DNA of 14,861 bases from NCBI GenBank assembly GCA_001438335.1, contig LIBV01000014.1, forward strand, positions 1 through 14,861, given 5' to 3'. Made by a program: the position numbers and the translations under genes. The first letter of the stretch is position 1. Each line of letters opens with the position of its first letter. Shown one piece after another: positions 1 to 5,717 of the stretch. The DNA comes from Pelagibacteraceae bacterium BACL5 MAG-120820-bin39. Its GTDB lineage: Bacteria > Pseudomonadota > Alphaproteobacteria > Pelagibacterales > Pelagibacteraceae. Below the pieces are notes generated by a model, which saw only the letters and a list, made by a program, of their open reading frames with translations, had not been told where the DNA came from and made no database searches.

Positions 1-582
1 TTGTTCTAAATTATTATAATCTTGATTGATTATTGATTTAAGATTGGTAACTCCTTTATCTCTAATTCCACAGGAAATAATATTTTTATATTTATTTAAA
101 TCATTATCAATATTGATTGAAAAACCATGATAAGCTATCCATTTGCTTACACGTATACCTATTGCTGCAACTTTTTGAGTCTCTTTTTTATTGTCAAACC
201 AAATTCCTATGTTTTTTCGATCTGCAAAAGATTTAATATTAAACTGTTCTAAAGTTTGGATTATTGTTTTTTCAATAATACAAACAAAATTTCTAATATC
301 TTTTTTTCTATTTCTCAGATCAATAACAAAATAACAAATAAGTTGACCGGGGCCATGATAGGTAATTTTACCACCTCTATTTGTTTTAACAAAGTTGATT
401 GAATTATTTAAAATTTCATTTTCTGCATAGGATGTGCCACCAGTATAAATTTCATTATGCTCTAAGGTCCATATAAGTTCTTTCTCTTTATTTTGAAAAA
501 CTAAGCTTAATCTATGTTCAAGATCCTTTATAGCGTCTTGATAATTTACTGGGTTTTTTGACTTTTTAATCTCTATATTCAT
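1..582 (-). CDS. lipB: Octanoyl-[acyl-carrier-protein]:protein N-octanoyltransferase LipB (3' end cut by window edge)
   Basis: LipB moves the octanoyl group from acyl-ACP to the lipoyl domains of 2-oxoacid dehydrogenases and GcvH, the first step of lipoate synthesis in the cytoplasm; LipA then inserts sulfur. I translated the minus strand from the ATG at 582 and the frame stays open for 194 codons to the edge. The family is usually about 210 residues, so only the C-terminal tail is missing. Visible hallmarks are RGGKITYHGPGQL (residues 69-81), the segment with the catalytic Lys (KVAAIGIR, K137) and the acyl-accepting Cys in ISCGI (C171), a spacing that fits LipB's Lys/Cys pair. All key residues are present, so the gene looks functional. 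It is divergent from mgtE across 60 bp. No lipA is visible in this window. Confidence 0.95.
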   Translation of the reverse strand, partial: MNIEIKKSKNPVNYQDAIKDLEHRLSLVFQNKEKELIWTLEHNEIYTGGTSYAENEILNNSINFVKTNRGGKITYHGPGQLICYFVIDLRNRKKDIRNFVCIIEKTIIQTLEQFNIKSFADRKNIGIWFDNKKETQKVAAIGIRVSKWIAYHGFSINIDNDLNKYKNIISCGIRDKGVTNLKSIINQDYNNLEQ

Positions 583-642
583 TTAAAAATTGTAATCTTT
601 AAATTATGTATTAATAGTTGCGAACAAATAATAGGTAAATTT
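583..642. promoter_or_regulatory. Short divergent promoter region between lipB and mgtE
   Basis: These 60 bp must hold the 5' signals of both lipB and mgtE. On the minus strand CATAAT (608-603) is a plausible -10 box for lipB, with a weak TTATTT 17 nt upstream. For mgtE only a weak TAGGT Shine-Dalgarno-like stretch is seen about 7 nt before its ATG. There is no room for an M-box-type magnesium riboswitch. The box assignments come from inspection only. Confidence 0.3.
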
Positions 643-2016
643 ATGACTTTAATAAAGAAAATCAAAGATAAAAAAGTCAATTTTGAATTTAATAAAGAAT
701 ATATAAAAGTTGTAACTGATAAAATTGAAAATAATGATGCTTTATTTATTTCTAACTCATTTAAAGAAATGCATCCAGCAGATGCAGCGGACATAATAGA
801 GCACCTAAGTTTTAACGATAGAGAAAACTTAATTAAACTTAATGGTTTTAAAATAGATCCAGAAGTTTTTATTGAACTAAATGAATCGGTACAATCAGAA
901 ATCATCAAATATCTATCTTCAGAAGCTATTACTAGAATATTAAAAAACTTAGAGTCAGATGATGCGATTAAAATTTTGGAAAATGTTGATGAAAAGGATA
1001 AAAATTTAATTTTAAGCTCATTACCTCCCAAAGATCGTTTTGCACTACTAGAAGGACTGAGTTACCCAGAGGATAGTGCTGCTCGTATAATGCAGAGAGA
1101 GTTTACCGCTATTCCGAGCAACTGGTCTGTGGGACAAACAATCGATTATTTAAGAGAAAATAAAGATTTACCAGAAGAATTTTTAGAGATTTTTATTGTT
1201 GATGAAGATTTTAAACCTATAGGTACAGTGCCATCATCAAAAGTATTAAGAACAGCAAGAGAATCTAAAATGTTATCGATTATGTCAAGTTCTCCTTTGT
1301 TGATACCAGTAGAAATGGATAGAGAGGAAGTTGGTCATTTATTTGAAAACTACAGCCTAAATTCAGCTTGTGTAGTTGATAAGAATAATAAGTTAGTTGG
1401 AATGATAACATATGATGATGTTTTAACAGTTTTAAAAGAAGAAGCTGAAGAAGATGCTTTAAGATTAGCTGGGGTAGGTGATGAAAATATTACCGACGGA
1501 GTTATGACAAAAACTAAAAGAAGGTTTAACTGGTTATTGTTAAATTTATTTACAGCATTTTTAGCGACGTGGTGCATAAGTTTATTTGGAGCAACAATTG
1601 AGCAAATGGTAGTTTTAGCATTTTTAATGCCTATTGTTGCTTCAATGGGTGGTAATGCAGGAATGCAAACATTAGCAGTTACTGTAAGAACATTAGCCAC
1701 AAATGATCTGACAAAAAATAATTTTAACCAAAATATTTTAAAAGAATTCAATATTGGAGTTTTAAATGGAATTATATTTGCGGTAATAAGCTCTTTAGTT
1801 GTTCAATTGTGGTTTAATGATATTCAGCTTTCATTAATTATTTCAATTTCGATGGTAGTTACCATGATTGTTGCAGGGCTTTTTGGAATATTAGTTCCAG
1901 TAACTTTAAAAAAGATGAATATAGATCCTGCCATTGCATCCAGTGTATTTGTAACCACTATTACTGATGTAATAGGGTTCGTATCATTTTTAGGTGTGGG
2001 TGCTTACTTTTTCTAG
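643..2016 (+). CDS. mgtE: Magnesium transporter/channel MgtE
   Basis: MgtE is a homodimeric inner-membrane Mg2+ channel whose cytoplasmic domains close the pore when internal Mg2+ is high. The 457-residue length is typical. Domains in order: an acidic MgtE N domain (about 35-140, with MHPADAADIIEHL at 43-55), a pair of CBS domains (about 145-265), a connecting helix (about 265-293), then the five-helix membrane domain (about 297-457). Pore signatures are MGGNAGMQ (335-342) and TTITDVIG in the last helix, where D442 matches the pore Asp that binds Mg2+ in the family. Many acidic residues in the N and CBS domains agree with Mg2+ sensing. The gene stands alone: divergent from lipB and convergent with panC, only 2 bp away. 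It looks intact. Confidence 0.95.
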   Translation: MTLIKKIKDKKVNFEFNKEYIKVVTDKIENNDALFISNSFKEMHPADAADIIEHLSFNDRENLIKLNGFKIDPEVFIELNESVQSEIIKYLSSEAITRILKNLESDDAIKILENVDEKDKNLILSSLPPKDRFALLEGLSYPEDSAARIMQREFTAIPSNWSVGQTIDYLRENKDLPEEFLEIFIVDEDFKPIGTVPSSKVLRTARESKMLSIMSSSPLLIPVEMDREEVGHLFENYSLNSACVVDKNNKLVGMITYDDVLTVLKEEAEEDALRLAGVGDENITDGVMTKTKRRFNWLLLNLFTAFLATWCISLFGATIEQMVVLAFLMPIVASMGGNAGMQTLAVTVRTLATNDLTKNNFNQNILKEFNIGVLNGIIFAVISSLVVQLWFNDIQLSLIISISMVVTMIVAGLFGILVPVTLKKMNIDPAIASSVFVTTITDVIGFVSFLGVGAYFF

Positions 2017-2018
2017 TG

Positions 2019-2831
2019 TTAAAAATTATCAATTAATCTCACAGTTCCTATTTTATAAGCTATAAATAATTTAGAGTTTTTTATTGATTTGCTTAGTCTT
2101 AGATTAAATATGTTTCTTAACTCTAAATATTCAATTTTAATTTTAAATTTTTTTTTTAAAATTTTACATTTATCTAATATTAGTTTTTGTAAATTAACCT
2201 TATTTTTTAATGTATTTTTAAATTTTTTTAAATTTAGTGCTATTTTGCCAGCATTATCAAACTGATTTTTAGATAATAACTGATTTCGTGTTGACATGGC
2301 TAAATAATTTTTTTCTCTTATAGTTTTACAGTCGATTACCTTAGTATGAAATTTTTTTTCAATAAATTTTTTTACTAAATAAAACTGCTGAAAATCTTTT
2401 TCACCCATAAAAATTTTTTTTGGTTTAATTATTTCTGTTAATCTATCCATAACATCAAGAACACCTTCAAAATGGCCCTTGCGAAATTTCGCACACAAAA
2501 TTTTTTCATTTTTGTTAAGTTTAATAATTTGGTTTTGTTTAGGATAGTAAACATCACTATATTTAGGTAGATATAGATAATTTACTCTTAATTTTTTTAA
2601 TATTTTTAAATCTTTTTGAATATTTCTTGGATATTTTTTAAAATCTTTTTTATCATTAAATTGTTTTGGATTGATAAAAATACTTACAACAGTAATACCA
2701 GATTTATTTTGTGATTTATTAATAAGAGAAATATGACCCTGGTGAAGACCACCCATAGTAGGTACAAAATTTATATTAGTTTGTCCTGTAAGTGCCTTAT
2801 TTAACTCTTTATTATTATGTAAAATTTTCAT
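2019..2831 (-). CDS. panC: Pantothenate synthetase (pantoate--beta-alanine ligase) PanC
   Basis: PanC joins pantoate and beta-alanine with ATP, via a pantoyl-adenylate, to make pantothenate (vitamin B5), the precursor of coenzyme A. The 270-residue protein is slightly shorter than the usual 280 or so. Nucleotidyltransferase motifs are complete: PTMGGLHQGH (24-33, the HIGH-like motif), GHFEGV (119-124), GEKDFQQ (143-149) and MSTRN (179-183, the KMSKS-like loop, normally SSRN). The C-terminal third is very Lys/Asn-rich, and its coding strand contains a run of ten A (2157-2148). No panB or panD lies beside it, so the rest of the pathway, if present, is elsewhere. It is divergent from galU across 34 bp and convergent with mgtE. 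Confidence 0.95.
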   Translation of the reverse strand: MKILHNNKELNKALTGQTNINFVPTMGGLHQGHISLINKSQNKSGITVVSIFINPKQFNDKKDFKKYPRNIQKDLKILKKLRVNYLYLPKYSDVYYPKQNQIIKLNKNEKILCAKFRKGHFEGVLDVMDRLTEIIKPKKIFMGEKDFQQFYLVKKFIEKKFHTKVIDCKTIREKNYLAMSTRNQLLSKNQFDNAGKIALNLKKFKNTLKNKVNLQKLILDKCKILKKKFKIKIEYLELRNIFNLRLSKSIKNSKLFIAYKIGTVRLIDNF

Positions 2832-2865
2832 TTGTTTTATAATATTTTATAAGTAAAAGATTTAA
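2832..2865. promoter_or_regulatory. Compact divergent promoter between panC and galU
   Basis: The 34-bp spacer carries a perfect TATAAT at 2838-2843 on the plus strand, suited to a galU transcript with a leader of about 16 nt. On the minus strand, overlapping TATAAA (2851-2846) and TATTAT (2844-2839) boxes could serve panC with a very short or no leader. No clear -35 was found for either direction. The near-palindromic A+T block is seen directly; promoter activity is inferred. Confidence 0.4.
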
Positions 2866-3681
2866 ATGATTAAACAAGCAATTATTCCTTTAGCTGGACT
2901 TGGTACAAGACTATTACCTTTAACTAGCGTATTTCCAAAAGAGCTTCTACCCATAAATGGCAAGCCTGGAATTGAATATATTTTAGATGAGTGTATTGAG
3001 GCTGATGTAAAAGAAATTATTTTTATAATTTCTAAAAAAAAAGAATTGATTAAAAAATATTTCTATAATGATAACTTTTATTTAAAAATTATTAAACAAA
3101 AAAAAGATAAAAGAATAATTAATGAATATAAAAAAATATTAAAATATAGAAAAAAAATAAAATTTATATACCAAAATATTCCTCTTGGAACGGGCGATGC
3201 TGTTTTAAAAACTTCAAGACTAATAAAAGATAAACATTTTTTATTGATACTGCCAGATGATTTGATTATAAAAAAAAATTGTTCAAAAGAAATGATTAAA
3301 ATTCATTCAAAATTTAATAGCTCTGTCATGGCTTCAATGAATGTTAAAAAGAAAGATGTTACAAGATGGGGTATTTTTTCCTTATCAAAAAAAATCAATA
3401 CTAGCACTCACTACATAAATAATGTTATTGAAAAACCATCAATAAAAGAGGCACCTTCAAACAAAGCTGTTATTGGTAGATATATTTTACCAAAAAAAAT
3501 TTTCAGTATTTTAAGAAATCAAAAAGCTGGTAGGGGTGGTGAAATTCATATAACTGATGCAATTCAAAAATTAATAGAAAATAAAGAAAAGTTTATAGCC
3601 TATTCTTTTACAGGTAAATATTTGGACTGTGGAACAATGAACGGATATATCAATTCTTCAAAAGAGATAAGCAAATTATGA
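2866..3681 (+). CDS. galU: UTP--glucose-1-phosphate uridylyltransferase GalU
   Basis: GalU makes UDP-glucose from UTP and glucose-1-phosphate in the cytoplasm, the activated sugar for surface polysaccharides and glycolipids. The N-terminal nucleotide-binding signature IIPLAGLGTRLLPLTSVFPK starts at residue 6, followed by ELLPINGKPG. Further family marks are PLGTGDAVL, LPDDLI, an EKP loop, GRYILP, GRGGEIHITDAI and a C-terminal YLDCGTMNGYI. At 271 residues it is a little shorter than the common 290-300, but no core motif is missing. Its stop overlaps the ugd start (ATGA at 3678-3681), so the two are very likely co-translated and supply UDP-glucose directly to Ugd. Codon use is extremely A-rich, with runs of nine A at 3034-3042 and 3270-3278. 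Confidence 0.93.
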   Translation: MIKQAIIPLAGLGTRLLPLTSVFPKELLPINGKPGIEYILDECIEADVKEIIFIISKKKELIKKYFYNDNFYLKIIKQKKDKRIINEYKKILKYRKKIKFIYQNIPLGTGDAVLKTSRLIKDKHFLLILPDDLIIKKNCSKEMIKIHSKFNSSVMASMNVKKKDVTRWGIFSLSKKINTSTHYINNVIEKPSIKEAPSNKAVIGRYILPKKIFSILRNQKAGRGGEIHITDAIQKLIENKEKFIAYSFTGKYLDCGTMNGYINSSKEISKL

Positions 3682-4976
3682 AACTATGCATGATTGGTTC
3701 TGGATACGTTGGTTTAGTTAGTGGAGCTTGTTTTTCTGATTTAGGAAATGATGTTATCTGTGTCGATAATGATACAAAAAAAATTGATAATTTAAAAAAA
3801 GGTATAATACCAATTTATGAACCAGGTTTAGAGGAATTAGTAATTAGAAATACAAAACAAAATAGACTAATATTTTCATCAAATCTCAAAGAATCAGTAA
3901 AAAAATCAGACATTATTTTTATTTGTGTGGGCACACCAACTAGAAAAAATGTTTCTTCAGCAGATTTAAGTTATGTTTATAATGTTGCAAAAGAAATCTC
4001 ATTATCAATTAATAAATTTAAAATTATAATTACTAAATCTACAGTTCCAGTCACTACTGGTGATATAATTGAAAATTTAATTTCAAAAAAGGTTAATAAA
4101 AATCTTTTTTGTGTAGCATCAAATCCAGAATTTCTAAGAGAAGGAGAGGCTATAAGAGATTTTACCTACCCAGATCGAATTGTAATTGGTACTGATGATA
4201 AAAGAACCAATAAAGTTCTTAAGGAATTATACTCACCTTTGATTTCGAAAGGTGCTCAATACATTCAAACAGCAAGAAGATCAGCTGAATTAATAAAATA
4301 TGCATCAAATGCATTTTTGGCTACAAAAATTACTTTTATTAATGAAATAGCCAACTTATGTGAAAAAATTAATGTGAATGTTGAAGATGTAGCTATAGCT
4401 ATGGGTTTAGATAAAAGAATTGGCAGTCGTTTTTTAAGAGCTGGCCCAGCGTATGGTGGATCATGTTTTCCAAAAGATACAAAAGCAATAGTTGCTACAG
4501 CTAATAAGTATAAAACCAATTTATCTGTTATCAAAAGTGTAATTAAATCAAATGAAAATAGAAATAAGTTTTTAATTAACCGTGTCAATCTTATATTAAA
4601 AAATAAAATCAAAAATAAAAAAATTACATTTTTAGGTGTTACCTTTAAAGCAAATACTGATGACATGAGAGATTCGTCATGTTTAACAATGATACCTGAA
4701 TTAGTAAAAAAAGGAGCTAGCATCAAATATTACGACCCAACTGGTTATAAGGAAATATTTAAAAAGTTTAAAAATGTTTCTTATGAAAAAACTATAGAGA
4801 GATCGATTGATAATGTTGATTTAATAATTATACACACAGAGTGGAATGATTTTAAATCTATTAACTTTAATAAACTTATTAACAAAAAGAAAACTAAAAT
4901 ATTTGATATGCGAAATATATACTCATCTATAAAGATGAAAAATGATAGAATAAGCTATTTTAGTATTGGTAAATAA
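3678..4976 (+). CDS. ugd: UDP-glucose 6-dehydrogenase
   Basis: This NAD-dependent enzyme oxidises UDP-glucose twice to UDP-glucuronate. At 432 residues it has the usual family length. The Rossmann glycine motif is GSGYVG (7-12), followed by DLGNDVICVD. Substrate-binding segments NPEFLREGEAIRDFTYPDR and LIKYASNAFLATKI are present. The catalytic cysteine is C263 in GGSCFPKD, and the C-terminal UDP-binding domain begins near GVTFKANTDDMRDS. It overlaps galU by 4 nt, forming a UDP-glucose to UDP-glucuronate unit. UDP-glucuronate could go to polysaccharide or to glucuronosyl-diacylglycerol; no glycosyltransferase is present in the window to decide. It ends 3 bp from the convergent RidA-family gene. 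Confidence 0.95.
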   Translation: MKLCMIGSGYVGLVSGACFSDLGNDVICVDNDTKKIDNLKKGIIPIYEPGLEELVIRNTKQNRLIFSSNLKESVKKSDIIFICVGTPTRKNVSSADLSYVYNVAKEISLSINKFKIIITKSTVPVTTGDIIENLISKKVNKNLFCVASNPEFLREGEAIRDFTYPDRIVIGTDDKRTNKVLKELYSPLISKGAQYIQTARRSAELIKYASNAFLATKITFINEIANLCEKINVNVEDVAIAMGLDKRIGSRFLRAGPAYGGSCFPKDTKAIVATANKYKTNLSVIKSVIKSNENRNKFLINRVNLILKNKIKNKKITFLGVTFKANTDDMRDSSCLTMIPELVKKGASIKYYDPTGYKEIFKKFKNVSYEKTIERSIDNVDLIIIHTEWNDFKSINFNKLINKKKTKIFDMRNIYSSIKMKNDRISYFSIGK

Positions 4977-4979
4977 ATA

Positions 4980-5444
4980 TTAAATTATTTCAAATACCGC
5001 ATCAACTTCAACTGCAACACCTAAAGGAAGACTATTAGTGCTCACAGCTGCTCTAGTATGTTTGCCAATATCACCAAATACTGAAACAATTAAATCAGAG
5101 GCACCATTAATAACTTTTGGTTGTTCTATAAATTCAGGTGTTGAGTTTACAAACCCTGTAAGCTTTACGCATGATTTTATTAATGTAAGATCACCATCAC
5201 ATGCCTTTTTGGCTTGGGCAATGATACTTAATGCACACCTCTTAGCAGCCAAATATCCTTCATCTGTATTTAAATCTTTACCTAGTTTTCCTTTTATTAA
5301 TTCTCCATTTTCACCAATTGATATTTGACCTGAGATATATAGTAATTTACCAGTTGTTTTTGTGGCCAAATAGGATCCAACAGGATTGTTAGCATTTGGC
5401 AATATAATATTTAGTTCTTTTAATTTATCATCTATTTCACTCAT
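4980..5444 (-). CDS. RidA family protein (YjgF-like, about 150-residue subfamily)
   Basis: The 154-residue protein belongs to the YjgF/YER057c/UK114 (RidA) superfamily, in the slightly longer branch that many annotations call 'endoribonuclease YjgF-like'. Marks are the N-terminal LPNANNPVGSYL, LLYISGQIS (about 34-42) and the C-terminal HTRAAVSTNSLPLGVAVEVD. R131 in that last stretch aligns with the conserved Arg that binds the carboxylate of enamine/imine substrates in RidA. Canonical RidA hydrolyses reactive 2-aminoacrylate; the substrate of this branch is less certain, so no gene symbol is given. Its ATG follows the stop of the small secreted-protein gene with zero spacing (stop 5447-5445, start 5444), which suggests translational coupling at the end of the topA unit. 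Confidence 0.88.
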   Translation of the reverse strand: MSEIDDKLKELNIILPNANNPVGSYLATKTTGKLLYISGQISIGENGELIKGKLGKDLNTDEGYLAAKRCALSIIAQAKKACDGDLTLIKSCVKLTGFVNSTPEFIEQPKVINGASDLIVSVFGDIGKHTRAAVSTNSLPLGVAVEVDAVFEII

Positions 5445-5717
5445 TTAATTTTTTTCCATAAATACTGTTAGTGTTTTACTATTTTTAAATTTTATAAGAC
5501 TTTCTTTTAATTTAGAACCTTCAAATTTTTTTTTACTTTCATCTATTTTTTTTACAGTAGTATTCTTTAAATCATTAGATTTTTGTTTAAGTTGTAAAGC
5601 TGAACACTCCACATATTTTGCACTTAATTTATCAAATTGACTACAATCCATCTCTTCTGCTTGTAAAGAGTTTATAGCCATAAAAAAACTTACTAATAAT
5701 ACTAATATTTTAATCAT
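5445..5717 (-). CDS. Small predicted secreted protein of unknown function
   Basis: I do not recognise this 90-residue protein. Residues 1-20 form a classic signal peptide: a Lys at position 3, a hydrophobic core (ILVLLVSFFMA) and a likely cleavage after SLQA (A20). There is no lipobox. The mature part of about 70 residues has two cysteines (C25 and C38), which could form one disulfide in the periplasm, followed by a strongly charged, Lys-rich, probably helical tail. Its ATG overlaps the topA stop (ATGA on the minus strand, 5717-5714), and its stop abuts the RidA-family start, so reading through the trio is very likely coupled. That arrangement, plus a well-formed signal peptide, argues that it is a real gene rather than a chance frame. 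Confidence 0.75.
   Translation of the reverse strand: MIKILVLLVSFFMAINSLQAEEMDCSQFDKLSAKYVECSALQLKQKSNDLKNTTVKKIDESKKKFEGSKLKESLIKFKNSKTLTVFMEKN

Noticed and set aside
579..1031. Open frame of 150 codons on the minus strand within mgtE and over the lipB start
   Set aside because: It lies opposite the well-supported mgtE N-terminal domain, has a low-complexity Ser/Leu/Ile-rich product with no family marks, and is the antisense shadow of an A+T-rich gene.
1350..1751. Minus-strand open frame opposite the mgtE CBS and membrane domains
   Set aside because: mgtE coding is certain here from the GGNAG pore motif; the antisense product resembles nothing.
4265..4726. Minus-strand open frame of 153 codons inside ugd
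   Set aside because: It overlaps the catalytic GGSCFPKD region of ugd; shadow frame.
4971..4990. Possible bidirectional terminator between ugd and the RidA-family gene (AAATAA / TTATTT, 8-nt loop)
   Set aside because: The stem is six A/T pairs only and lies across both gene ends; in such A+T-rich DNA this is expected by chance.
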